A stretch of 64,000 nucleotides of DNA from positions 1 to 64,000 of the forward strand of contig NZ_LMCY01000068.1 in NCBI RefSeq assembly GCF_001425685.1, written 5' to 3'. A program made the translations under genes and the position numbers. Within the stretch, counting starts at the first letter, position 1. Each line of letters begins with the position of its first letter. The notes below the pieces were generated by a model. It saw only the letters and a program-made list of their open reading frames with translations. It was not told the DNA's origin and made no database searches. Below are positions 36,298 to 45,451 of the stretch, piece by piece. This DNA comes from Massilia sp. Root335 (lineage in GTDB: Bacteria; Pseudomonadota; Gammaproteobacteria; Burkholderiales; Burkholderiaceae_D).

Positions 36298-37473
36298 ATG
36301 GAATTTGAAATCTGGTGGCTGCTCGGCATCCCCGTCTTTTTTGCCCTCGGCTGGATCGCCGCCCGCGTCGACATCAAGCAGCTCGTCTCCGAATCGCGCA
36401 GTCTCCCGCGCGGCTACTTCAAGGGCCTGAATTTCCTTCTCAACGAACAGCCGGACAAGGCGATCGACGCCTTCATCGAGATCGTCAAGCTGGACCCGGA
36501 GACGGCCGACATGCACTTCGCGCTCGGTAACCTGTTCCGCCGCCGCGGCGAGACGGAACGCGCGATCCGCGTCCACCAGAACCTGTTGTCGCGTCCCGAC
36601 CTGCCGCTCGAGCAGCAGGTGCATGCGCAGTACGAACTCGGGATGGACTACCTGAAGGCGGGCCTGCTGGACCGCGCCGAGGAAACGTTCAACCTGCTTG
36701 TCGACACGCAGTACGGCGTGCAGGCCCGGCGCGCGCTGCTGGAAATCTTCCAGCGCGAGAAGGAATGGCGGCGCGCGATCGCCGCCGCCGAGGGCCTGAT
36801 GGAATCGGGCGCCGGCGCCCACCACAAGGAAATCGCGCAGTTCTATTGCGAGCTGGCGCAGGACGCCCTCGTGCACATGCAGTCCGACGAAGCGAAGGCG
36901 CTGCTGGACAAGGCCCTGCAGGCCGACCGCAAGAGCGTGCGCGCGACGATGCTGTGCGGCGATGCGCTCAAGGCCGAAGGCGACATCGAGGGCGCGTTGA
37001 AGACGTGGCGCCGCGTGGAGCAGCAAAGCGTGCCGCACGCGGCCCTCGTCGCCACGCGCCTGATGGATGGTTACCGCGCCGTTGGCCGCCCGCAGGAGGG
37101 CGTCAACCTGCTGCGCTCCTATCTCGAAGAAGCGTCGTCGATTGATCTGATCGAGGTGGTCTTCAAGGCCGTCATTGAACTCAACGGCGTGGACGCTGCC
37201 AAACAACTGGTGGTGGAAGAGCTGCGCCGCAATCCGACCCTGCTCGGTCTCGACAAGCTGCTGGAAGCGCGCCTGATGGATGCGCCGGCGAACGTCTGGG
37301 AAGAGCTGTCGATGGTGAAGAACCTGGTGCACGGGTACACGCAGAAGCTGGCGCGCTACCAGTGCAGCCACTGCGGTTTCAAGGCGCGCCAGTACTACTG
37401 GCAATGCCCGGGGTGCAGCAAGTGGGAGACTTATCCGCCGCGCCGCACCGAAGAACTGAATGTGATGAACTAA
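36298..37473 (+). CDS. lapB: LPS assembly regulator LapB (YciM)
   Basis: This 391-residue protein is anchored by an N-terminal helix (WWLLGIPVFFALGWI, about 6-20), followed by six or so TPR units (for example PDKAIDAFIEIVKLDPETAD). It ends in a rubredoxin-like metal domain with CSHC and CPGC (C-terminus). LapB links FtsH to LpxC turnover and so sets the lipid A supply. The lapA-lapB pair is conserved in proteobacteria. Confidence 0.95.
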   Translation: MEFEIWWLLGIPVFFALGWIAARVDIKQLVSESRSLPRGYFKGLNFLLNEQPDKAIDAFIEIVKLDPETADMHFALGNLFRRRGETERAIRVHQNLLSRPDLPLEQQVHAQYELGMDYLKAGLLDRAEETFNLLVDTQYGVQARRALLEIFQREKEWRRAIAAAEGLMESGAGAHHKEIAQFYCELAQDALVHMQSDEAKALLDKALQADRKSVRATMLCGDALKAEGDIEGALKTWRRVEQQSVPHAALVATRLMDGYRAVGRPQEGVNLLRSYLEEASSIDLIEVVFKAVIELNGVDAAKQLVVEELRRNPTLLGLDKLLEARLMDAPANVWEELSMVKNLVHGYTQKLARYQCSHCGFKARQYYWQCPGCSKWETYPPRRTEELNVMN

Positions 37474-37487
37474 GCGAAAAGCGAACC

Positions 37488-38858
37488 ATGAAGATTACGA
37501 TTATCGGCACCGGCTACGTCGGCCTCGTCACCGGCGCCTGCCTGGCGGAACTCGGCAACGACGTCTTTTGCCTCGACGTCGACCAACGCAAGATCGACCT
37601 GCTGAACAACGGCGGCATTCCCATCCACGAACCGGGCCTGGAGGAAGTCGTCGCGCGCAACCGCGCCAGCGGCCGCCTGCAGTTCTCGACGGACGTCGCG
37701 GCCAGCGTCGCGCACGGCCAGCTGCAGTTCATCGCCGTCGGCACGCCGCCGGACGAAGACGGCTCCGCCGACCTGCAGTACGTGCTGGCGGCCGCCCGCA
37801 ACATCGGCCGCCACATGGACGGCTACAAGGTCATCGTCGACAAGTCCACGGTGCCCGTCGGCACGGCCGACCGCGTCGCCGCGGCCCTGCGCGAAGAGCT
37901 GCGCACGCGCGGCCAGGAGAACATGGAATTCGCCGTCGTCTCGAACCCGGAATTCCTCAAGGAGGGCGCCGCCGTCGAAGACTTCATGCGTCCGGACCGC
38001 ATCGTCATCGGCCACGACGACAGCCCCGCGGGCCACCGCGCGCGCGACCTCATGAAGCTCCTGTACGCGCCGTTCAACCGCAACCACGAGCGCGTCTACT
38101 GGATGGACGTGCGCTCGGCCGAGTTCACGAAATACGCCGCCAACGCGATGCTCGCCACCCGCATCTCGTTCATGAACGAACTGGCGAACCTGGCCGACCA
38201 GGTGGGCGCCGACATCGAGGCGGTCCGCCACGGCATCGGCTCCGACCCGCGCATCGGCCACAGCTTCCTGTACGCCGGCGCCGGCTACGGCGGCTCGTGC
38301 TTCCCGAAAGACGTGCAGGCGCTGGAGCGCACGGCGCGCCAGTACGACCAGGAACTCCTGATCCTGCGTGCCGTCGAAGCCGTCAACGACCGCCAGAAGC
38401 AGGTGCTGGGCCGCAAGGTCGTGCAGCGCTTCGGCGCGGACCTGACGGGCATGCGCTTCGCCGTGTGGGGCCTCGCATTCAAGCCGAACACGGACGACAT
38501 GCGCGAGGCGCCGTCGCGCGTGCTGCTGGCCGAGCTGATCGAGCGCGGCGCCACCGTCGCCGTGTACGACCCGGTCGCGATGGACGAAGCGCGCCGCGTG
38601 CTGGCCATGGATCTCGGCGACGAGAAACTCGCCCGCATCGACTTCACCCAGGCCCCGATGGACGCGCTGACCGGGGCCGAGGCACTGGTCATCGTCACCG
38701 AGTGGAAGGCGTTCCGCAGCCCGGACTTCGAGCAGATCAAGGCGCGCCTGAAGCACCCCGTGATCATCGACGGCCGCAACCTGTTCGAGCCGCCGCTGAT
38801 GACGGGCCTCGGCATCGAATACCACGGCATCGGCCGCTCGGTCCTGACGGGCAAGTGA
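37488..38858 (+). CDS. ugd: UDP-glucose 6-dehydrogenase
   Basis: This 456-residue NAD-dependent enzyme makes UDP-glucuronate for exopolysaccharide, capsule or LPS. The NAD loop is IIGTGYVGLVTGACLAELG (about 5-23). The catalytic cysteine lies in GYGGSCFPKDVQALE, and NPEFLKEGAAVEDF is a further signature. It starts 14 bases after lapB, so it probably shares the lapB transcript. Confidence 0.95.
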   Translation: MKITIIGTGYVGLVTGACLAELGNDVFCLDVDQRKIDLLNNGGIPIHEPGLEEVVARNRASGRLQFSTDVAASVAHGQLQFIAVGTPPDEDGSADLQYVLAAARNIGRHMDGYKVIVDKSTVPVGTADRVAAALREELRTRGQENMEFAVVSNPEFLKEGAAVEDFMRPDRIVIGHDDSPAGHRARDLMKLLYAPFNRNHERVYWMDVRSAEFTKYAANAMLATRISFMNELANLADQVGADIEAVRHGIGSDPRIGHSFLYAGAGYGGSCFPKDVQALERTARQYDQELLILRAVEAVNDRQKQVLGRKVVQRFGADLTGMRFAVWGLAFKPNTDDMREAPSRVLLAELIERGATVAVYDPVAMDEARRVLAMDLGDEKLARIDFTQAPMDALTGAEALVIVTEWKAFRSPDFEQIKARLKHPVIIDGRNLFEPPLMTGLGIEYHGIGRSVLTGK

Positions 38859-38865
38859 GGCGCGC

Positions 38866-39867
38866 ATGACCAGCACCATCGCCAGCCGCCTGCTGCCCAC
38901 GGACAGCTACCGCCAGGCCGAAGCGCCGCAGCTGGAGCGCGTGCGCCTGCTCGTCGTGGGCGACGTCATGCTCGACCGCTACTGGTTCGGCGACGTCTCG
39001 CGCATCTCGCCGGAAGCGCCGGTGCCGGTCGTGCGCATCGAGCGCCGCGAGGAGCGCCTGGGCGGCGCCGCCAACGTGGCGCGCAACGCGGCGGCCCTCG
39101 GCACGCATTGCGGCCTGCTGGGCGTCGTCGGCGCCGACGAGGCGGGCGACCACGTCGAACGCATCCTGCGCGAATCGAGCATCCACAGCTACCTGAAGCG
39201 CGACGAGGCGATCTCCACCATCATCAAGCTGCGCGTCATCGGGCGCCAGCAGCAGATGGTCCGCATCGACTTCGAGGACGCGCCCACGGAAACGACCCTG
39301 CGCGACAAGCTCACGCAGTTCAAGGCGCTGCTGCCGGACTATGACGTGATCGTCCTGTCCGACTACAACAAGGGGAGCCTCGTCAACGTGGCCGAGATGA
39401 TCCGCGCCGCGCGCGCGGCCGGCAAGACCGTCATGGTCGATCCCAAGGGTGACGATTTCACGCCCTACGCGGGCGCCACGATGCTCACGCCGAACAAGTC
39501 GGAACTCAAGCGCATCGTCGGCAGCTGGAAGACCGAGGAGCAGCTGACGGAAAAGGCGCAGATGCTGCGCACGGACCTCGGCCTGGAAGCGCTGCTGCTG
39601 ACCCGGTCGGAAGAGGGCATGAGCCTGTACACGGCCGGCGAGGTCCTGCACGTGCACGCGGACGCGCGCGAAGTGTTCGACGTCTCCGGCGCCGGCGACA
39701 CCGTCATCGCGACGATGGCCGCCATGCTGGGCGCGGGCGTGCCGCTGCCGGAAGCGCTGGCGACGGCGAACCGGGCGGGGGGCATCGTGGTCGGCAAGCT
39801 GGGCACGGCGACCGTCACCCGCGACGAGTTGTTCGCGCAGCGCCGCAAGGACGACGGGCACGTCTGA
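38866..39867 (+). CDS. rfaE1: D-glycero-beta-D-manno-heptose-7-phosphate kinase
   Basis: This 333-residue PfkB-family kinase corresponds to the N-terminal half of E. coli HldE. Visible elements are LGGAANVARNAAALG, a GRQQQMVRIDFED loop and the C-terminal FDVSGAGDTVIATMA with the catalytic Asp. It makes heptose-1,7-bisphosphate for the inner core of lipopolysaccharide. The adenylyltransferase half is absent, so a separate rfaE2 gene is expected elsewhere. It follows ugd after seven bases. Confidence 0.93.
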   Translation: MTSTIASRLLPTDSYRQAEAPQLERVRLLVVGDVMLDRYWFGDVSRISPEAPVPVVRIERREERLGGAANVARNAAALGTHCGLLGVVGADEAGDHVERILRESSIHSYLKRDEAISTIIKLRVIGRQQQMVRIDFEDAPTETTLRDKLTQFKALLPDYDVIVLSDYNKGSLVNVAEMIRAARAAGKTVMVDPKGDDFTPYAGATMLTPNKSELKRIVGSWKTEEQLTEKAQMLRTDLGLEALLLTRSEEGMSLYTAGEVLHVHADAREVFDVSGAGDTVIATMAAMLGAGVPLPEALATANRAGGIVVGKLGTATVTRDELFAQRRKDDGHV

Positions 39868-39970
39868 TTGTGCGCCCGCAAGCCGCGCCGTCAACCCATT
39901 GTCCTGTCCATCCGTTATGGCAACAGGCGGCCATTCCCGGCAGCCATCCGACGATAATGGAGAAAACGAG

Positions 39971-40360
39971 ATGATCAAGAAGCTGATGCTTGCAGTCGCC
40001 ACGCTGGTGGCGTCGATGGGCTTTGCGTTCGCCCAGGTGGACGTCAACAAGGCCGATGCCGCCGCGCTGGATTCGGTCAAGGGCGTCGGTCCGGCCATGT
40101 CGAAGGCAATCATCGACGCACGCACCAAGGGCGGCGACTTCAAGGACTGGAGCGATTTCCAGAAGCGCGTGAAGGGCGTCGCCGACAAGCGCGCGGCCCA
40201 GCTGTCGAAGGCCGGCCTGCAAGTCAACGGCCAGTCGAAGGAAGGCGCACCGATGGCGGCCGCGTCCGCCGAGAAGGCCGCGCCGGCCGAGAAGACCGCC
40301 AAACCGGCCAAGAGCAGCGCCAAGCCGGCCGACATGAAGGCCGGCAAATCGGCCACCTGA
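39971..40360 (+). CDS. ComEA-like helix-hairpin-helix protein
   Basis: This 129-residue protein has a signal peptide (about 1-21, FAFAQ), two helix-hairpin-helix units (VNKADAAALDSVKGVGPAMS, then FQKRVKGVADKRAAQLS), and a Lys/Ala/Pro-rich tail. ComEA proteins bind incoming double-stranded DNA in the periplasm during natural transformation. A solitary comEA-like gene of this type is common in the family and may not mean competence. Its own terminator follows. Confidence 0.82.
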   Translation: MIKKLMLAVATLVASMGFAFAQVDVNKADAAALDSVKGVGPAMSKAIIDARTKGGDFKDWSDFQKRVKGVADKRAAQLSKAGLQVNGQSKEGAPMAAASAEKAAPAEKTAKPAKSSAKPADMKAGKSAT

Positions 40361-40380
40361 CGGTCCGCACCCCGCATGAG

Positions 40381-40405
40381 AACCCCGCCGCGCGCGGGGT
40401 TTTTG
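40381..40405 (+). terminator. Rho-independent terminator of the comEA-like gene
   Basis: AACCCCGC / GCGGGGTT with a short GC loop is followed by TTTT-G-TTTT. Confidence 0.85.
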
Positions 40406-40505
40406 TTTTGTACAAAAGTATTTTGCGGCCGGACCCGGCCCCGGCCCGTACGCGCCACTCGAACTCGGATTAGAATGACGCTTTCGCGTTCGCAAAGAGT
40501 AGGCA

Positions 40506-41408
40506 ATGGCATACAAGACCATCGAAGACACGATCGGCAATACCCCGCTGGTGCAGCTGGTGCGCATCCCCGGGCCGGAAGCGGCGGCCCGCAACAACGT
40601 TATCCTCGGCAAGCTCGAAGGCAACAACCCGGCCGGTTCCGTCAAGGACCGCGCCGCGATGTCGATGCTGCGCGGGGCCGAGGCGCGCGGCCAGATCAAG
40701 CCCGGCGACACCTTGATCGAAGCGACGAGCGGCAACACGGGCATCGCGCTGTCGATGGCGGCGGCGATCCGCGGCTACAAGATGGTGCTGGTCATGCCGG
40801 ACAACCTGTCGGTGGAGCGCCGCCAGAGCATGGCCGCGTATGGCGCCCGGATCATCCTGACGCCCAAGACGGGCGGCATGGAATACGCGCGCGACCTGGC
40901 CGAGCAGATGCAGAAGGACGGGCAGGGCATCATCCTCGACCAGTTCGGCAACCAGGACAATCCGCGCGCCCACTACGAGACGACGGGGCCGGAAATCTGG
41001 CGCGATACGGACGGCCGCATCACCCACTTCGTCAGTGCGATGGGCACCACCGGCACGATCATGGGCGTGTCGCGCTACCTGAAGGAACAGAACGAGGCGG
41101 TCCGCATCGTCGGCGCCCAGCCAGAAGAAGGATCGTCGATCCCGGGCATCCGCAAATGGCCGGAAGCGTACATGCCGAAGATCTTCGACAAGTCGCGCAT
41201 CGACCAGGTCGAGAGCGTGACGCAGGCCGCGGCGGAACAGATGGCGCGCCGGCTGGCGGCCGAAGAGGGTATTTTCTGCGGTATTTCCGCGGCCGGCGCC
41301 TGCGAAATCGCCTTGCGGATCGCGCAGACGGTCGAGAATGCGACGATCGTATTCATCGTCTGCGACCGCGGTGATCGTTATTTGTCGACGGGTGTGTTTC
41401 CCGCCTGA
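40506..41408 (+). CDS. cysM: Cysteine synthase B
   Basis: This 300-residue PLP enzyme joins O-acetylserine with sulfide or thiosulfate. The PLP lysine is in NNPAGSVKDRAA (about 45), and TSGNTGIALSMAAAI binds the phosphate. CysM rather than CysK is suggested by the short length, EGNNPAGSVKDR and FCGISAAGACEIAL. It stands alone, with its own upstream region after the comEA terminator. Confidence 0.93.
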   Translation: MAYKTIEDTIGNTPLVQLVRIPGPEAAARNNVILGKLEGNNPAGSVKDRAAMSMLRGAEARGQIKPGDTLIEATSGNTGIALSMAAAIRGYKMVLVMPDNLSVERRQSMAAYGARIILTPKTGGMEYARDLAEQMQKDGQGIILDQFGNQDNPRAHYETTGPEIWRDTDGRITHFVSAMGTTGTIMGVSRYLKEQNEAVRIVGAQPEEGSSIPGIRKWPEAYMPKIFDKSRIDQVESVTQAAAEQMARRLAAEEGIFCGISAAGACEIALRIAQTVENATIVFIVCDRGDRYLSTGVFPA

Positions 41409-41530
41409 TCGTCATTGTGCCCGGCGCGGGTTCTCGGCGCTGGGTCTCCCCATCCCACTACGATGTGGGGCAGTCATTCCTGCTCCGGTGCGGCGGCATC
41501 AAGGGCCGCCGTCCGGTCTGGCGTCCTTCA

Positions 41531-41875
41531 TTATTGATCGAGGCCGCTGCCGCTGGCGTCCTTGTCTTTCGGCTTGAACTGCTTGTCGCTGATGCGGAAC
41601 TTGGCGCGGCGGTCGCCCATCAGGTAACGCAGGTCGCGGATCGACAGGTCGGAAACTTCGTGCATGCGGATCAGCAGCGAAGCGCCGACTGGCAGGCGGT
41701 GGTGGCGGATCTTCGAGATCACCGGCGGCGCGACTTCCAGCGCGCGCGACAGGGCGGCGTCGTTCTTCAGGCGCAGGTTCTCGATCAGGGTGTCGAGCAG
41801 GCGATTCGGGTTGTATTGCAGCAGTTCGTCGTTTTCCGAATCGCTGTTCATATCGATACCGACTTGGTTCGTCAT
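41531..41875 (-). CDS. Small HTH regulator-like protein
   Basis: This 114-residue soluble protein carries a helix-turn-helix-like segment LKNDAALSRALEVAPPVISK (about 36-55) followed by HHRLPVGASLLIRMHEVSDL. The C-terminus is charged. It resembles small XRE-related regulators conserved in Burkholderiales, but I cannot name it. The ATG at 41875 is preceded by AGGA at a rather long distance, and an alternative start is at 41851. It is convergent with cysM. Confidence 0.65.
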   Translation of the reverse strand: MTNQVGIDMNSDSENDELLQYNPNRLLDTLIENLRLKNDAALSRALEVAPPVISKIRHHRLPVGASLLIRMHEVSDLSIRDLRYLMGDRRAKFRISDKQFKPKDKDASGSGLDQ

Positions 41876-42323
41876 GATGTCACTATTCCTATGAGGGGTT
41901 TGTCAGAGCTCACGGTAAACTTCCAGGTCCTTGAGGATGTGAAAGTTTCTACTAAATTATACAACTAATTTCAAATTTAGTACTCAAGAGCAATAAAAAT
42001 CAGTGGCTTTTGTTGAGTTCGTTGTCACATCGCAACAATAGCCGCAATGCAATTCTCTCACAAACTCACCATGGGAGATAATTGTTTTTTATTTAAAATT
42101 AAGTGTAAAGCAATTATCGATGCGCCGCCGCACGTTTCGGAATTGAATGGTGGAATGACAACTTGAGAGGGGGTATCGGGAAAGACCCACAGTTTCCTAG
42201 GAGAACTGTCTAGCGGAAATGTGGGTACTCCCCGGGGGTATAACGTTGTCACGACTGCATTAACTCAGCAGTATTTATGACAAGTCTGTTACAAATTGAT
42301 ACAAAGTTGTTGGTTCGGAGCAG
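41876..42323. other. AT-rich intergenic region with a structured patch
   Basis: This region lies between the HTH gene and the end of mltB. It is visibly more AT-rich than the flanks and lacks a convincing gene. Near 42185-42226, inverted repeats ACCCACA / TGTGGGT enclose a smaller hairpin ACAGTT / AACTGT, and GGGGGTAT occurs twice around them (near 42175 and 42233). This could be a regulatory RNA or a protein site. The left end should hold the promoter of the HTH gene. Confidence 0.45.
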
Positions 42324-43475
42324 CTAAATGCCGCGTGCGAGCCGCACCGCACGGCCCAACTCCACCACCGACATGGCATAAAAATAACTACGGTTATATT
42401 TCGTAATAGCAAAAAAATTAGCGTTTGCGACCCAATACTCCGTCGGGTCCGCGCCGTTCTGCAGGTCGACGAGGCCATACAACCGGCCGCCCGGCAGGGC
42501 CGTGTGGGTCGCGACGCCGGCGCCGTCGAGCTCCGCCGGCTGGTAGCGGGCGTCCAGGCCGCCCAGCAGCGGCTGCCAGGCGAGGCTGGGCGCCACGTCG
42601 GCCGGGAAGACGGCCGGCCCCGTGTTGTCGCGATCCCAGCCGTGCTGGACGAGGAAGTTGGCCACGCTGCCGATCGCATCCGCCGCGGAGCCGCGCAGGT
42701 CGACGATGCCGTCGCCGTCGAAGTCCACGCCATACTTGAGGATATTGCCCGGCATGAATTGCGGCATGCCGACGGCGCCCGCAAACGAGCCCAGCAGCGA
42801 GAACGGGTCGATGTTTTCCTTGCGTGCCAGCAGCAGCGTCTTCTCCAGCTCGCTGCGGAAGAACGCCATGCGGTCGAGCCGGTTCGGCGCTTCGGGGTAG
42901 GCGAAGGCGAGGGTGGTCAGCACGTCCACGACGCGGAACCGCCCGGTGTCGCGGCCATAAATCGTTTCCACGCCGAGGATGCCGACGAGGATCTCGGCCG
43001 GCACGCCGTACGTCGCCGCCGCGCGCGCGAGGGTGTCTTCGTTCTCGGCCCAGAAGCGCACGCCGGCATTGATGCGGATCGGCTCGATGAAGCGGTCGCT
43101 GTACGCGCGCCAGTTCTTGGGCTTGCCCGGCGGCGCCGGTTTCACGAGCTGGACGGCGGAATCGATGAAGCGCGCCTGCTTGACCACGTCGTCGATCTGG
43201 GCGCGCTCGAAGCCGTTGCGGGCCACCATATCGTCCTCGAAGTCCTGCACGGCCTGCCATTCGCCGAAGTTGACGGGTTCGCCGTCGTAGTCGATGGCGG
43301 GGCGGGCGGGCGCGGCGGCTTTCGCCGTCTTCGCATGCTTGCCGGACTTTTTCGCGGCCTTGGCGGACTTGCCCTTGGCGGGATGGGAATGATGGAGCGA
43401 GGATGCGGCGACCGCATCCGCCGTCGCACCGGCGCCGACGGCCAGGGCAAGCAGCAGTGGAACGAAGGATTTCAT
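42324..43475 (-). CDS. mltB: Lytic murein transglycosylase B
   Basis: This 383-residue secreted enzyme cleaves peptidoglycan glycan chains, forming 1,6-anhydro ends. The signal peptide is at about 1-24, followed by a Lys/Ala-rich stretch. The catalytic Glu lies in VGILGVETIYGRDTG, and LLGSFAGAVGMPQFMPGN is the second family block. It has no lipobox, so it is periplasmic rather than lipid-anchored. Its start overlaps the stop of the tgpA-like gene (ATGA), making it the last gene of the operon. Confidence 0.93.
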   Translation of the reverse strand: MKSFVPLLLALAVGAGATADAVAASSLHHSHPAKGKSAKAAKKSGKHAKTAKAAAPARPAIDYDGEPVNFGEWQAVQDFEDDMVARNGFERAQIDDVVKQARFIDSAVQLVKPAPPGKPKNWRAYSDRFIEPIRINAGVRFWAENEDTLARAAATYGVPAEILVGILGVETIYGRDTGRFRVVDVLTTLAFAYPEAPNRLDRMAFFRSELEKTLLLARKENIDPFSLLGSFAGAVGMPQFMPGNILKYGVDFDGDGIVDLRGSAADAIGSVANFLVQHGWDRDNTGPAVFPADVAPSLAWQPLLGGLDARYQPAELDGAGVATHTALPGGRLYGLVDLQNGADPTEYWVANANFFAITKYNRSYFYAMSVVELGRAVRLARGI

Positions 43476-45451
43476 CGAACTCGGGACAGCAAATCTCTCA
43501 GGATGGGGACGAGGCCGGTGCCGGTGGCCTGCGATCCGTAGCGGTAAGCGCTGTAGCGGCGCAGGAATTCCGTCGCCGCCGCGCCGGGCTCAGGGGGCAA
43601 ATCCGCATCGGCAACGCGCCGGGCGTATGCGGTCGGCCCTTCGTCCGGCGCACGCGGCAGGCCGAGCTGGCCGAGGCGCTGGCACAGGACCGAGTATAGC
43701 GCATCGACGGGGTCGGCTTTCCGTCGCTGCGAGAATTTTCTTACCAGGAACAACATGGCGCAGAGCATGCCGATCAGCGCCAGGCTTTGCCAATGGGACA
43801 ATCCTTCTTGCAAGCGTTGCACGACGTGCTGCTGGCGCTGCGGCGTATAGTTCAGCACCCACTGGTTCCAGCCGTTGTTGACGGCGCCGATCGCGTAGCG
43901 CAGGCGGCCGAGCAGCGAATCCGGATCGGGCTGCAGCAGCCGGCCCAGGCCTTCGAGGCCGAACGGCGCCGGGGCCGGCAGCGCGCTTGCCAAGCTGTGC
44001 TGCACGCGCTCGGGCGCCACGGCGGCCGTCGGGTCGACGCGCACCCAGCCCCGCCGCGGCAGCCAGACCTCGGCCCAGGCATGCGCGTCGGACTGGCGCA
44101 CGGTGAGGTAGCCGTCGATGGGATTCATCTCGCCGCCCTGGTAGCCCGTGACGACGCGCGCCGGCACGCCGGCCGCGCGCATCAGGAACACGAAGGCGCC
44201 CGCGTAATGTTCGCAAAAGCCGGCGCGCGTGCCGTACAGGAAGTCGTCGACGGCGTCCCGTCCGGGCAGCAGCGGCGGCTGCAAGGTGTAGACGAAGCCG
44301 CCTTGCGCGAATTCGCGCAGCACGGCCGCCACGCGCCGCGCCGGATCGGGCTCGCTTGCGAGCGCCTGCCCCTCGGCGCGCGCCCGCGGATTGGTCCCGT
44401 AAGGCAGCGTCAGCCACTGCCCGTCGAGGGGCGACGCCTCCGGCTGCAGCCGGTATTGCACGAACGAGACGAGGTCGTAGCGCACGCGTTCGGCGATCGG
44501 GTCGAGCGACTGGAATTCCAGTGCGCCGGACAGCGCCACGCCGTGGCCCGGCACGTCGGGCAGCGCGCGCGGCATCTCGAGCGCGAACAGCCAGCGCGTG
44601 TTCGACGGTTCCAGCGTGACCTCATAACCCACCGGCTTGCCGCCGACGGACAGCGACAGCGGCTGCGGGCGCACGAACCGCGACGGCCGCACGCGGGTCC
44701 AGGTGCGGCCGTCGTAGTTGCCCAGCACGGGACCGCGCCAGTACAGCTGCGGTTGCGGCGGCACGGGGCCGTCGAACTTCACGCGGAACGCGACGTCCTC
44801 CGACTGGGCCAGGTTCGACATCTGGCCCGGCGCCATCGTGTCCGACAGGCCGGTGCGGGCCGCGTGCGAGTCGTCCGGCATGCCCCACAGCGGGCCTTCG
44901 ATGCGCGGAAACAGGAAGAACGCGGCGCCCGCCAGCGGCAGCGCCAGGCCGAGTACTTTCGCGCCCATCCACAGGCGCGTGCGCAGCGGCGGGACGGCGC
45001 CCGTCAGCTGGAACGACAGCTGGGTCGCGAGCAGCGCGACGATCGACGCCAGCATCAGCAGCGCGGTCGGGATCGTCTGCGAATAAAAGAAATTGGTGAG
45101 GACGAGGAAGTAGCACAGGAACACGACGACGAACAGGTCGCGCCGCGCATGCATCTCGAGCATCTTGAAGGCGACGAGGAGCACCAGCATGGCGACCCCC
45201 GCATCGCGCCCCAGCAAGGTGTGATAACTGTGCAGCACGCCGAACATCGCGGCCGCCGCGATCGGCACGAGGACGACGTTCGACGGCATGCGCCGGCCCA
45301 GCAGCGTGACGCCGGCGCGCCAGGCCAGGGTGGCGCCGCACAGCAGGCTCACCCAGACCGGCAGGTGGGCTGCGTGCGGCATCAGCACGAGCAGGCTGCT
45401 GGCGATCAGCAGCAGGGTGTCCTGCTTGTCGCGCGACAGGGGCACCCTCAC
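43472..45451 (-). CDS. TgpA-type transglutaminase-like membrane protein (DUF3488)
   Basis: This 659-residue protein has a cluster of N-terminal membrane helices, a periplasmic transglutaminase-like domain and another membrane helix plus a C-terminal DUF4129-type cytoplasmic tail. The triad is Cys in GFCEHYAGAF, His in SDAHAWAEVWL and Asp in GWVRVDPT. GTG 45451 is used as start because it overlaps the stop of the DUF58 gene (GTGA). In other bacteria TgpA is essential for envelope integrity. Confidence 0.9.
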   Translation of the reverse strand: MRVPLSRDKQDTLLLIASSLLVLMPHAAHLPVWVSLLCGATLAWRAGVTLLGRRMPSNVVLVPIAAAAMFGVLHSYHTLLGRDAGVAMLVLLVAFKMLEMHARRDLFVVVFLCYFLVLTNFFYSQTIPTALLMLASIVALLATQLSFQLTGAVPPLRTRLWMGAKVLGLALPLAGAAFFLFPRIEGPLWGMPDDSHAARTGLSDTMAPGQMSNLAQSEDVAFRVKFDGPVPPQPQLYWRGPVLGNYDGRTWTRVRPSRFVRPQPLSLSVGGKPVGYEVTLEPSNTRWLFALEMPRALPDVPGHGVALSGALEFQSLDPIAERVRYDLVSFVQYRLQPEASPLDGQWLTLPYGTNPRARAEGQALASEPDPARRVAAVLREFAQGGFVYTLQPPLLPGRDAVDDFLYGTRAGFCEHYAGAFVFLMRAAGVPARVVTGYQGGEMNPIDGYLTVRQSDAHAWAEVWLPRRGWVRVDPTAAVAPERVQHSLASALPAPAPFGLEGLGRLLQPDPDSLLGRLRYAIGAVNNGWNQWVLNYTPQRQQHVVQRLQEGLSHWQSLALIGMLCAMLFLVRKFSQRRKADPVDALYSVLCQRLGQLGLPRAPDEGPTAYARRVADADLPPEPGAAATEFLRRYSAYRYGSQATGTGLVPILRDLLSRVR

